This document shows positions 14,568 through 23,116 of a DNA stretch of 48,477 nucleotides, in pieces. Within the stretch, counting starts at the first letter, position 1; the number at the start of each line of letters is the position of its first letter. The notes beneath the pieces are model-generated. The model did not search any database. It saw nothing but the letters and a program-made list of their open reading frames with translations, and was not told the DNA's origin. The position numbers and the translations under genes were made by a program. Origin of the DNA: Kutzneria sp. 744 (lineage in GTDB: Bacteria; Actinomycetota; Actinomycetes; Mycobacteriales; Pseudonocardiaceae); NCBI RefSeq assembly GCF_000568255.1, contig NZ_KK037166.1, positions 11,199,780-11,248,256 of the forward strand. Direction: 5' to 3'.

Positions 14568-17500
14568 CTAGGTGATCAGCAGCGCCAGCCGATCGAGGCC
14601 CCGCAGCGCGGGGTCCGGCCGGAAGACGGGCTCCTCGGCCAGCCGCAACGACGGGAACCGCGCGGCCAGCGCGGGGAACAGCACCTGGCCCTCGACCCGG
14701 GCCAGCGCCGCCCCGAGGCAGTAGTGCGCGCCGGCGCCGAACGTGAGATGCCCGGCGGCGTCGGGCCGGCGCAGGTCCAGGCGGTCCGGGTCGGGGTAGC
14801 GACCGGGATCGCGGTTGGCCGCGCCCAGCACGGGAAACACCAGCTCACCGGCGGTGATCCGCTTGCCGGCCAGCTCAAGGTCGACGGTCGCCCGCTGCGG
14901 CGTGATGATCGGCGCGGGACTGTCGTAGCGGAGCAGCTCCTCGGCCGCGGTCCGGGCGACCGACGGGTCATCGCGCAGGAGCTCGTACTGATCGGGGTTG
15001 CGGAGCAACGCCAGCACGCTGTTGCCGATGTAGTGGGCCGTGGTCTCCAGCCCGGCGTTGATCACCGAGATGACCGTGGTGGCCATCTCGGGGTCGGAGA
15101 CCATGCCGCCGATGTACTTGGTCAGCTCGTCGGCGGCGGCCATGGCCCGGTACGCGGTGCTGACCGGATCCTCGCCGAACTGGGCCTGCCCCAGCACGGC
15201 CATGACCTCGCGGCCCCACTCTGCCACCTGCGGCTGATCACAGCGCGGCACGCCCACGAGGTCCATCACCACGCGGCCGGGCAACGGATACGCCACCTCG
15301 GACATGAACTCCACCGGTCCCGGGCGGTCGATACCGTCCAGCATCTCGGCCACGGCCTTCTCCACGTCGCCACGCAGCGCCTCCACCGCCCGGCCCGTGA
15401 AGCTGCCGGCCATCAGCCGCCGCATCCGCTCGTGCCGCTCGTGGTTGCTGAACGGGAGGCTGGCGTCCAGCCACTCGATGAACGGCCTCAGCTCGGCCAG
15501 CGTCTCCTCGGGCAGCCGCGGCAGGAGCGTGGCGGTGGACGGCCGGATCACCGACGGATCCCGCAGCAGTTGGAACACTTCGGCGTGCCGGGTCAGTACC
15601 CAGCCGTCCACGCCTCGTCCCGGTACACCGGAGCCAGGTCGCGCAGCAGGTGGTAGAAGGGGTACGGGTCCTGGAGGAAGTCCGGGTCCATCGGGTTGAG
15701 GTGGATGCTGGCCTCGACCCGTGCCTGCTGCGGCGGTCGCGGCGCGGGGATGGCGGCGATGCAGGACCGGATCGCCGCGGCCAGCGCGGTGAGGTCCGGC
15801 GGTGCGAAGGCCCGTGAAGTGGTTGCCGGGCACCGTGATCACCGACAAGCTTTGCAGCGCGACGCTTTCCCAGCCGTTGGCCGGATCATCCAGGCGCAGC
15901 GCGATGTGCCGGTCGTCGAACAGCACTTGTGGGAAGCCGCCGTCGGCCTTGATCAACGTCACGGCGAGGTCGGACGGCCCTGGCTCATAGCGCACCACGG
16001 CTTCGAGCTGGGCTTGGTAGACCCGCATGATGGCGGCGATGTGCTCGTCCGCCGGTCCGCTCGCGCCGAGGAAGCGGGCCAGCTCGCGGCGCTGCTCGGC
16101 GGGGGAGAGGGACTGGTCGACCCGGCGCCTCGGCGCGTCGGCACCGCGGAAGGCGAGGCTGCGCATCCGCCACAGCTCCTCGATGATCGCCACGTCATCG
16201 GCCGGCGGCTCGGGCTGGCCGGGCTCGGCCAGGTAGGTGTCGATCAGGATCACCTGCGCGACCTCGTCGCCGTGTTTCCTGAGTACGCAAGCGACCTCGT
16301 ACGCGACGAGGCCGCCGAACGAGTGCCCGCCGATGAGGTAAGGCCCGTGCGGCTGGATCGCCTTGATCTCGTCGACGTAGCGGGCGGCCAGCGCCGGCAC
16401 CTCGTCCAGTGGCTCGTCGACGCCGTCGAAACCGGGGCTCTGCAAGGCATAGAACGTCTGCTGCGGCCCGATCGCCCGGGCCAGCGGCAGCAGGTAGTAG
16501 GCCGCGCCGACCGCGCCGCCGATGCAGAAGAACGGACGCGGCGGTGTCAATGCCAACGCCAGGCTCTCCGGGCCGGCGACCTCGTCGCCGTGCTCGTCGA
16601 GGTGCCGGCCGACAGCGTCCAAAGTGGGCAGTTCGAGCAGCAGCGAATGCGGCACCCGATAGCCGAGGTGGGACGACAGATCGGCCAGCACGGTCGCCAT
16701 CTGGAGCGACTCCAGGCCCAGCGTGGCAATCGGGGCATGTGGGTCGACCGGGCGCTTGATCTCGGCCGATACGCGCCGGGCCAACCAGTTCGTGAGGTCG
16801 TTGCCGAAGTGGCGGGCGACGAAGTCCAGGGCATAGTCGAGGTTGCACTCGACCAGTTCGAAGGCCGGCAGGCTGCCCACGTGGTAGGTCCGGTGCCGGC
16901 CCTGGATCTCCTCGATCCGGTCGTAGATCCCGTCGGCGAGGTCGGCGCACCCGAAGTGCGGCATGTACTTCCACTGGCGGTCCCAGAACACCTCGTCGGC
17001 GTCGGCCGGCCCGTAGGAGTAGCGGGCGCAGACCTCGCTGTCGGCGTATCGGTGGTGGAAAGACGTGTCGCCGTACAGCGTGAAGGCCATCCGTGGTTGG
17101 TCCGGGGCCGTGCAGAACGTCGTGCGGTAGTCCTGATATCGCACCCGGGAGGCGAGATCCTGTTCGTCCTCGCGAGCGTCCAGCACCGGCAGCAGCTGAT
17201 CCAGCGGCACGGTCAATACCAGATCGTCGAACCGCAGCGTCTCCCCGTCGACGGTCACCAGCACCCGGTTGCCGTGTCGTCGGATCGAGGAAATGCTTGC
17301 CTCGCAACGAACATCGGCCAGCTCGGCGGCGACGCGTTCCCACACCTGGCCGAACCCGCCGGCGATGGTGAACGGCCACTGACGACCCAGCACCGATGTG
17401 CCCCGGTCTGACAGCAGTCCGGTCATCTCGGCGTACTTGACCAGGTACAACGCCGGCAGATCGCCGTCGAGACGACCGTATCCGGAGGAGGTGTAGCCCA

Positions 17501-17912
17501 GTTCGAACGTCGCCGCGAACTCCGGCAGCAGGGAAAGCCACTCCCGCACCGGCATCGCCAACGCCCTGGCCGAGTGGGCCAGCCCGGCCTTCGCGATGTC
17601 CGGGAAGTGCTCCGCCTTGAGGGCGTCATACCGCCGCCGCGCGTCCTTGCTCAGGAAGGGGCTCCGTGTCACCGGAGTGATGTCCTCAATGGACAGACCG
17701 AGCTCGGTGACCAGCGCCGCCACCCGCTTGTACGTCAGCGTGCACACGTGCCCGCCGACGTCGAAGACATGTCCGTCCAACGTCACCGAAGCGCACTTGC
17801 CACCGACGTTCTCCGCCGCCTCCAACACCGTCACGGAATGGCCGAGACGTTCCAGCTCCCGGGCGACGGTCAGACCGCTGACTCCCGCCCCGACCACACA
17901 AACACGCCTCAC
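14568..17912 (-). CDS. Fatty-acid-isomerase-like flavoprotein / carrier / thioesterase / P450 multidomain frame
   Basis: The open frame is 1114 codons. Residues 1-385: FAD amine-oxidase fold (VGAGVSGLTVARELERLG, VGGKC, LVLTVPLDQLL, GRHRTYHVGS) closest, from memory, to the polyunsaturated fatty acid double-bond isomerase of Cutibacterium acnes. Residues 385-455: carrier domain with phosphopantetheine serine S402 in LGLESLQM. Residues 470-715: thioesterase with nucleophile S531 (GGHSFGGL) and histidine in PGNHF. Residues 780-1114: P450 with heme ligand C1065 (FGAGAHYCLG) and AGLETT in the I-helix. Between about 15812 and 15616 the true coding homology shifts frame (thioesterase tail, then NPMDPDFLQDPYPFYHLLRD) and shifts back, so there are two compensating indels. 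The P450 may be a separate gene starting at that ATG. GTG 17912 overlaps the FAAL stop by 4 nt. Confidence 0.8.
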   Translation of the reverse strand: MRRVCVVGAGVSGLTVARELERLGHSVTVLEAAENVGGKCASVTLDGHVFDVGGHVCTLTYKRVAALVTELGLSIEDITPVTRSPFLSKDARRRYDALKAEHFPDIAKAGLAHSARALAMPVREWLSLLPEFAATFELGYTSSGYGRLDGDLPALYLVKYAEMTGLLSDRGTSVLGRQWPFTIAGGFGQVWERVAAELADVRCEASISSIRRHGNRVLVTVDGETLRFDDLVLTVPLDQLLPVLDAREDEQDLASRVRYQDYRTTFCTAPDQPRMAFTLYGDTSFHHRYADSEVCARYSYGPADADEVFWDRQWKYMPHFGCADLADGIYDRIEEIQGRHRTYHVGSLPAFELVECNLDYALDFVARHFGNDLTNWLARRVSAEIKRPVDPHAPIATLGLESLQMATVLADLSSHLGYRVPHSLLLELPTLDAVGRHLDEHGDEVAGPESLALALTPPRPFFCIGGAVGAAYYLLPLARAIGPQQTFYALQSPGFDGVDEPLDEVPALAARYVDEIKAIQPHGPYLIGGHSFGGLVAYEVACVLRKHGDEVAQVILIDTYLAEPGQPEPPADDVAIIEELWRMRSLAFRGADAPRRRVDQSLSPAEQRRELARFLGASGPADEHIAAIMRVYQAQLEAVVRYEPGPSDLAVTLIKADGGFPQVLFDDRHIALRLDDPANGWESVALQSLSVITVPGNHFTGLRTAGPHRAGRGDPVLHRRHPRAATAAAGTGRGQHPPQPDGPGLPPGPVPLLPPAARPGSGVPGRGVDGWVLTRHAEVFQLLRDPSVIRPSTATLLPRLPEETLAELRPFIEWLDASLPFSNHERHERMRRLMAGSFTGRAVEALRGDVEKAVAEMLDGIDRPGPVEFMSEVAYPLPGRVVMDLVGVPRCDQPQVAEWGREVMAVLGQAQFGEDPVSTAYRAMAAADELTKYIGGMVSDPEMATTVISVINAGLETTAHYIGNSVLALLRNPDQYELLRDDPSVARTAAEELLRYDSPAPIITPQRATVDLELAGKRITAGELVFPVLGAANRDPGRYPDPDRLDLRRPDAAGHLTFGAGAHYCLGAALARVEGQVLFPALAARFPSLRLAEEPVFRPDPALRGLDRLALLIT

Positions 17913-19621
17913 GCGGGCACGCCCTCCCGGGACAGGAACGCCTCACGGCACGCACCGCGCCGGATCTTGCCGCTGGTTGTCTTGCGCACCAAGCCCTGCG
18001 GCCCGACCACCACCCGGGCACAGGCCAGTTGGTGATCACGCTGCACGCGCTCGGTCACGGCCTCGATGATCGCCTGCTCGTCGGCCCGGCGGTCCCGCGT
18101 CTCCACCAGCACGACCAGCCGCTCGCCTTCTTCTGCCGGCACCGAGAACGCCGCCACGCCGCCGGGCCGGATCGCCGGGTGGCAGTCCCGCACGCTCGCC
18201 TCGATGTCCTCCGGGTGCAGGTTGCGGCCGCGCACGATGATCAGGTCCTTCAGCCGCCCGGTCACAAAAAGCTCGTCCCCGTGCAGGAAACCGAGGTCCC
18301 CGGTGCGCAGGTAGTCGGTCGGGTCCTCGCCGCCGGCCACCCGGGCCCGGAACGTGGTCCTGGTCTGCTCGGGCCGGCCGTAGTAGCCCAGCGCCTTGGT
18401 CGCCGAGCTGACCCAGATCTCCCCGACCCGGCACGGCGGCAGCACCTCGCGCGTGTCCGGGTCCACGATCCGCAGCCGGGCGTCGAACTTGGTCAGCCGC
18501 CCGCAACCGACCAGCGTCGTCGCCATGCGGTCGGGCAGCGCCGGCACCGCGCGGCCGGCCTCCAGGCTGACCCGGTCCAGGCGCAGCGTGCCGCGACCAC
18601 CCATGGTGACGCTGACGGTGTGCTCGGCCAGCCCGTAGGCGGCGTAGAAGGCGTCCCGGTGCAGCCCGGACGGCTCGAAGGCGTCCAGGAACGCGGTCAC
18701 GGTCTCCGGGCGGATCGGCTCCGCCGCCGACATGAAGACCCGGACCGAGCTCAGGTCCCAGGCCGCCCGTTGTTCGACAGTCGTCTTGCGCACCGCGAGG
18801 TCGAAGGCGAAGTTGGGGGCCGCGGTGTGCGTGGCCCGCACCCGGGACATCACCTCGAACCACACGGCCGGGCGACGCAGGAAGGCCAGCGGCGAGAGCA
18901 GCCGGCTGTGCGCGTTGCCGCTCAGCGTCGACATGATCACGCTGATCAGCCCGAAGTCGTGGTACTGCGGCAGCCAGAACACGCCGCGGGCCCGCTCGCC
19001 CAGGCCGAGGTCGACGGCGTTGGCGGTGACCTCGCCGATCAGGTTGCCGTGCGTGATGACCACTCCGCGTGGCGATCCCGTTGAGCCGGACGTGTACTGC
19101 AACAGCGCCGGTTCGTCGGGATCGGACGGCGAACGCCACTCGACCGGAGCAGTGGCCGGGCGGCAGTTGTCGGTGTGCCGCCACGTGATGCGCGGCCAGC
19201 TCGGCTTCGTCCGGTCGAACACGCCGGCGACCACGCCGATGCTACGGGCCCGGTCGTATGCCTTGACCGTGAGGACCGCACGCGGCCGGCAGTCGTCCAG
19301 CACGGCGGCGAACGCCGGCAGCGTCTGCCGCAGGCGGAACGGGTCCGGCGGGTACACCGGCACCGGAACCACGCCGGCGATCAGGCATCCGACCAGGGCG
19401 ATCACGAACTCCGGGCCCGGCGGGTACACCAGCACCGCGCGGTCGCCGACCTGGAAACCCCAGCGCCGCAGGGACTCCGCGACCGCCTCGGCCCTGGTGA
19501 CGACCTCGGCCGCGGTCAACGAGGTCCGGTCGGCGCCCTCGTCGTCCACGAAGGTCAACAGCGCCTTGTCCGGGGCGAGCGCGCGCAACGACGCCAGTAC
19601 CGAGTTCTCCAAGCCAGCCAC
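17909..19621 (-). CDS. Fatty acyl-AMP ligase (FAAL)
   Basis: An adenylate-forming enzyme of 570 residues from GTG 19621; the frame stays open to 19708 but homology begins near ENSVLASLRALAPDKALLTF. Motifs: YTSGSTGSPRGVVITHGNL (P-loop), FWLPQYHDFGLI, FMSAAEPIRPETV, YGLAEHT, YLRTGDLGF and KDLIIVRGRNLHPEDIE. WLPQYHDFGLI is characteristic of FAAL/FACL members that act on long-chain acids. FAALs make acyl-adenylates and hand the acyl group to a carrier protein rather than to CoA. The carrier domain of the next gene, whose start overlaps this stop by 4 nt, is the obvious acceptor. Confidence 0.92.
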   Translation of the reverse strand: MAGLENSVLASLRALAPDKALLTFVDDEGADRTSLTAAEVVTRAEAVAESLRRWGFQVGDRAVLVYPPGPEFVIALVGCLIAGVVPVPVYPPDPFRLRQTLPAFAAVLDDCRPRAVLTVKAYDRARSIGVVAGVFDRTKPSWPRITWRHTDNCRPATAPVEWRSPSDPDEPALLQYTSGSTGSPRGVVITHGNLIGEVTANAVDLGLGERARGVFWLPQYHDFGLISVIMSTLSGNAHSRLLSPLAFLRRPAVWFEVMSRVRATHTAAPNFAFDLAVRKTTVEQRAAWDLSSVRVFMSAAEPIRPETVTAFLDAFEPSGLHRDAFYAAYGLAEHTVSVTMGGRGTLRLDRVSLEAGRAVPALPDRMATTLVGCGRLTKFDARLRIVDPDTREVLPPCRVGEIWVSSATKALGYYGRPEQTRTTFRARVAGGEDPTDYLRTGDLGFLHGDELFVTGRLKDLIIVRGRNLHPEDIEASVRDCHPAIRPGGVAAFSVPAEEGERLVVLVETRDRRADEQAIIEAVTERVQRDHQLACARVVVGPQGLVRKTTSGKIRRGACREAFLSREGVPA

Positions 19622-19804
19622 CGTCCTCGCGCACCGTCCGCGACCGCTCGCCCGCTGATCGCGCCCCCGTCTCCGCACACCGTGCGGCAGGTGTCGTCCG
19701 GCGCGCAAGCACCCCGACGGGTCGTGTCGCCGAAAGCTACATCTCTACTGTTGGTGTGCTCGACGGACGTCCACTGTGGAACAAATGGGGGTGAGGTGGC
19801 GCGA

Positions 19805-20089
19805 ATGGTCGAGGATCTGTCGCGCAACGATCTGGCCGCGCTGCCGGACGCGCGCCCGGCCAGCGCCCGGGAGCTCATGGCGGCGATCGCCGACGCGGCC
19901 AGGATGGCCTGCGCGCTGACCGACCTGCTGACCACGCTGCGTGAGCCGACCCGACGGCTGGCCGGGGCCGGCGCGGCGGCCTCGGTGGAGGTGGCGCGGA
20001 GACGGTCGGAGGAGGCGCTCCTCGAACTGGAGATCGCCCTGGGTGACGTGCGGGCGGCCGGTGGTCGTACGATACGTCCGAACGGGTGA
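19805..20089 (+). CDS. Small helical hypothetical protein
   Basis: 94 residues from ATG 19805 (MVEDLSRNDLAALPDARPAS), preceded by GGGGGTGAGG; GTG 19796 is an alternative start. The protein is rich in Ala, Arg and Glu, predicted mostly helical, with no cysteine and no membrane segment. High third-position GC supports coding. It is divergent from the FAAL gene and 88 nt ahead of the response regulator. Function unknown. Confidence 0.6.
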   Translation: MVEDLSRNDLAALPDARPASARELMAAIADAARMACALTDLLTTLREPTRRLAGAGAAASVEVARRRSEEALLELEIALGDVRAAGGRTIRPNG

Positions 20090-20177
20090 GCACACTGGCG
20101 GTCCGGTCCGTCCGGGACGACCGTTGGTCCTCAGCTGGCCGCCGCTCAAGGTTGCGTGGTGACTAAGGTTGCGAGAC

Positions 20178-21011
20178 ATGAGTCCAGCGTCGTGTCCGGA
20201 GTGCGACGGGCCGTCGGCCCGGCCGCTGCGAGTGCTGGCCGTGGACGACGAGCTGCCGGTGCTCGAGGAGATCGTCTACCTGCTCGGCGCGGACCCGCGC
20301 GTGGGCACGGCCGAGGGCGCGCAGGACTCCACCGACGCGCTGCGCCTGCTGCACCGCGCCGCTGACGCGGACCGCCCGGTCGACGCCGTTTTCCTGGACA
20401 TCAAGATGCCCGGCCTCAACGGTATGGAGCTGGCCCGGGTGCTGACCCGGTTCGCCAGCCCGCCGGCGCTGGTCTTCGTCACCGCGGACGACAAGTCGGC
20501 GGTCGAGGCGTTCGAGCTCAAGGCCCTCGACTACGTGCTCAAGCCGATCCGCCCGCAGCGGCTGGCCGAGGCCGTGCACCGGGTGGCGCACAAGGTGATC
20601 GCCAGTTCCGTGCACGTGCCGGCCCAGCAGGCGGCCGAGCCGCCGTCGGTCACTCCGGACGACGTGATACCGGTGGAGCTGGGCGGCATCACGCGGTTCC
20701 TGCGGCTGGCCGACGTCCGCTATGCCGAGGCGCAGGGCGACTACGCGCGGCTGCACACCGCGAACGGCAGCTACCTGGTCCGCACGCCGCTGACCGGGCT
20801 GGAGGAGCGCTGGCGTGAGGCCGGCTTCGTGCGCATCCACCGCAGCCACCTGATCGCCCTGGCCCACGTCGAGGAGCTGCGGCTGGACGGCGGGCAACTG
20901 TCGGTGAAGATCGGCGGCGCGATGCTGACCGTGAGCCGCCGGCACACCCCGCAGCTGCGGGACCTGCTGGTCAAGCGGGCCCGGCCGCACGCGGTGCGGG
21001 CGGGCAAGTGA
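20178..21011 (+). CDS. LytTR-family response regulator
   Basis: 277 residues. The receiver domain (about 17-135) has the acidic pair in AVDDE, phospho-acceptor D74 in VFLDIKMPG, T in VFVTADD and K in LDYVLKPIRP. A linker leads to a LytTR DNA-binding domain (about 165-270: RFLRLADVRYAEAQGDYARL, FVRIHRSHLI). ATG 20178 is preferred to TTG 20169. It is in one operon with the symporter genes and the LytS-type kinase at 23113-24288, its likely partner. Probable role: switching symporter expression in response to a carboxylate. Confidence 0.93.
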   Translation: MSPASCPECDGPSARPLRVLAVDDELPVLEEIVYLLGADPRVGTAEGAQDSTDALRLLHRAADADRPVDAVFLDIKMPGLNGMELARVLTRFASPPALVFVTADDKSAVEAFELKALDYVLKPIRPQRLAEAVHRVAHKVIASSVHVPAQQAAEPPSVTPDDVIPVELGGITRFLRLADVRYAEAQGDYARLHTANGSYLVRTPLTGLEERWREAGFVRIHRSHLIALAHVEELRLDGGQLSVKIGGAMLTVSRRHTPQLRDLLVKRARPHAVRAGK

Positions 21012-21385
21012 ACGCGGAACGGCCGCGGCGGGTCGTCGTCACGAGCCCGTGGACGCGGGCGACGCGGCGGTCGCGGTCGTATCCGATCGTGCGGGAGATC
21101 GACGAGCAGTCCGAGGTCGGCGCCCTGTACATGCGGTCGCTGATGCGGACCCAGCTGCGGCTCGGGCTGCTGGTCGTGCTGCTGGTGTGCGGGCCGCTGG
21201 CCGCGCTGCCGGTGCTGTTCAGCGTGGTTCCGCTGACGAAGACGGTGGTGGTGCTGGGTTTGCCGCTGCCGTGGCTGGTGCTCGGACTGGCGGTGTACCC
21301 GGTCGTGGTGGCGGCCGCCTGCTACTACGTGTGGCGGGTGGAGCGCACCGAACGGGATTTCGCCGATCTCGTCGAGCAGTCCTGA
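21008..21385 (+). CDS. DUF485-type small membrane protein
   Basis: 125 residues from GTG 21008 (overlapping the regulator stop). A hydrophilic N-terminus with conserved-looking EIDEQSEVGALYMRSLMRTQ is followed by two membrane helices (about 50-72 and 80-106) and a short charged tail (WRVERTERDFADLVEQ). DUF485 proteins are routinely encoded just before acetate/solute symporters and are thought to be accessory subunits. The symporter follows 3 nt later. Confidence 0.85.
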   Translation: MNAERPRRVVVTSPWTRATRRSRSYPIVREIDEQSEVGALYMRSLMRTQLRLGLLVVLLVCGPLAALPVLFSVVPLTKTVVVLGLPLPWLVLGLAVYPVVVAAACYYVWRVERTERDFADLVEQS

Positions 21386-21388
21386 CCG

Positions 21389-23116
21389 GTGAGCAGCACT
21401 TATTCCGCGGTCTTCGTGGCGCTCGTCCTCGCCGCCGCGCTGCTGATCGGCGGATACGGCCTGCGGGTCTCCCGCACCACGTCGGACTTCTTCGTGGCCT
21501 CGCGCACCGTGTCGCCATGGTGGAACGCCTCGGCCATCGGCGGGGAGTACCTGTCGGCGGCGTCGTTCCTCGGCGTCGCCGGACTGATCTTCGCGTACGG
21601 GCCGGACATGCTGTGGTACCCGATCGGTTACACCGTGGGGTATCTGGTGCTGCTGGCGTTGGTGGCGGCGCCGCTGCGGCGGTCGGGGGCGTACACCGTG
21701 CCGGACTTCGCCGAGGCCCGGCTTGAGTCGCGGCGGGTGCGGCGGATGGCCAGTGTGCTGTCGGTCGGCATCGGGTGGCTGTACCTCGTGCCGCAGCTGC
21801 AGGGCGCGGGCTTGGCGTTGACGACCGTGACCGGCGCGCCGGGGTGGCTCGGGGCGTTGCTGGTGGCGGTGGTGGTCGCGGTGAACGTGATGGCCGGGGG
21901 GATGCGGAGCATCACGTTCGTGCAGGCCGTGCAGTACTGGCTGAAGCTCTCCGCGTTGGCGATTCCGGTGATCTTTCTGGTGTTGGCGTGGCGGGATGCC
22001 GGCGCGCCGTCGTTGGACGGGTCGGTGCCGGCGGTGTTTGCCAACGACACCAAGGTGACCGTGCAGACCACTGTGGACGTTGAGGTGTCGTCCCGGGTGT
22101 CGGTGGTTGTCGACGGTGTGGTGGATGGCCGGACGTATGCCGGCACGTCGGTGTCGCTGGCGCCGGGGCCGCACCGGATCGCGGCCGGGGCCGCGCTGGA
22201 CTTCCCGGCCAAGTCCGTTGTGCCGCAGGTCAAGGGCATTCCCGCCGACACGAACGCCCTGTGGGCGCAGCCGTTGGGCGGAGAGGGGCACGGCAATCCG
22301 TTCTACGTCACGTACTCGCTGATCATCGCGACCTTCCTCGGCACCATGGGCCTGCCGCACGTCGTGGTTCGCTTCTACACCAACCCGAACGGCCGGCAGG
22401 CTCGTCGGACGACCGTGGTCGTGCTGGCCCTGCTCGGCATTTTCTACGTGCTGCCGCCGGCCTACGCGGCGTTGGGGCGGATCTACACGCCGGAACTGTT
22501 GCTCACCGGGCAGACCGACGCGGTCGTGCTGGTGCTGCCGTCGCGGCTCGTGGGTGGAACGCTGGGGGAGCTGCTCGGCGCCCTGGTGGCCGGTGGGGCG
22601 TTCGCGGCGTTCCTGTCGACGTCATCGGGATTGACGCTGTCGGTGGCCGGCGTGCTGTCGCAGGACGTGTTGCTGCTGCGGGGACTTCGCGGGTTCCGGG
22701 TGGCGGCGTTCTTCGCGGCCATCGTGCCGTTCGGGGCGGCCCTGCTGGTGTCCGGGATGTCGTTGGCCGATGTCGTGGGATTGGCCTTCGCGGTGGCCGC
22801 GTCGTCGTTCTGTCCGTTGCTGCTGCTGGGGATCTGGTGGCGGCGGCTCACACCGTTCGGGGCGGTGGCAGGCATGATCGCCGGCGGGGGACTGGCGCTG
22901 GTGGCCGGGCTGGTGACCCTGTTGGTGCCGCCCGGCGCCGGGCTGGTGTACGACCTGCTCAGCCGGCCGGCGGCGTGGAGTGTGCCGTTGGGCTTCGCGG
23001 TGATGATCGTGGGATCGTTGCTGACGCCCCGGACCGTGCCCGCGTCGGTGAACCGCACGATGGTGCGGTTGCACGCCCCGGAGGCGCTCGGTCTCGCTCA
23101 GGAGGAGACGCCGTGA
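21389..23116 (+). CDS. Sodium:solute symporter (SSS family, ActP-like)
   Basis: 575 residues from GTG 21389, with about 13 hydrophobic helices. SSS signatures include TSDFFVASRTVSPWWNASAI, GGEYLSAASFLGVAGLI and the FAAFLSTSSGLTLSVAGVLS region. Relatives import acetate, pyruvate or other short carboxylates with sodium. Residues about 210-300 form a long hydrophilic, beta-rich loop (DVEVSSRVSVVVDGVVDGRT) between helices, as in actinobacterial ActP-like members. It overlaps the kinase gene by 4 nt, which suggests the kinase senses the same solute or its flux. Confidence 0.92.
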   Translation: MSSTYSAVFVALVLAAALLIGGYGLRVSRTTSDFFVASRTVSPWWNASAIGGEYLSAASFLGVAGLIFAYGPDMLWYPIGYTVGYLVLLALVAAPLRRSGAYTVPDFAEARLESRRVRRMASVLSVGIGWLYLVPQLQGAGLALTTVTGAPGWLGALLVAVVVAVNVMAGGMRSITFVQAVQYWLKLSALAIPVIFLVLAWRDAGAPSLDGSVPAVFANDTKVTVQTTVDVEVSSRVSVVVDGVVDGRTYAGTSVSLAPGPHRIAAGAALDFPAKSVVPQVKGIPADTNALWAQPLGGEGHGNPFYVTYSLIIATFLGTMGLPHVVVRFYTNPNGRQARRTTVVVLALLGIFYVLPPAYAALGRIYTPELLLTGQTDAVVLVLPSRLVGGTLGELLGALVAGGAFAAFLSTSSGLTLSVAGVLSQDVLLLRGLRGFRVAAFFAAIVPFGAALLVSGMSLADVVGLAFAVAASSFCPLLLLGIWWRRLTPFGAVAGMIAGGGLALVAGLVTLLVPPGAGLVYDLLSRPAAWSVPLGFAVMIVGSLLTPRTVPASVNRTMVRLHAPEALGLAQEETP

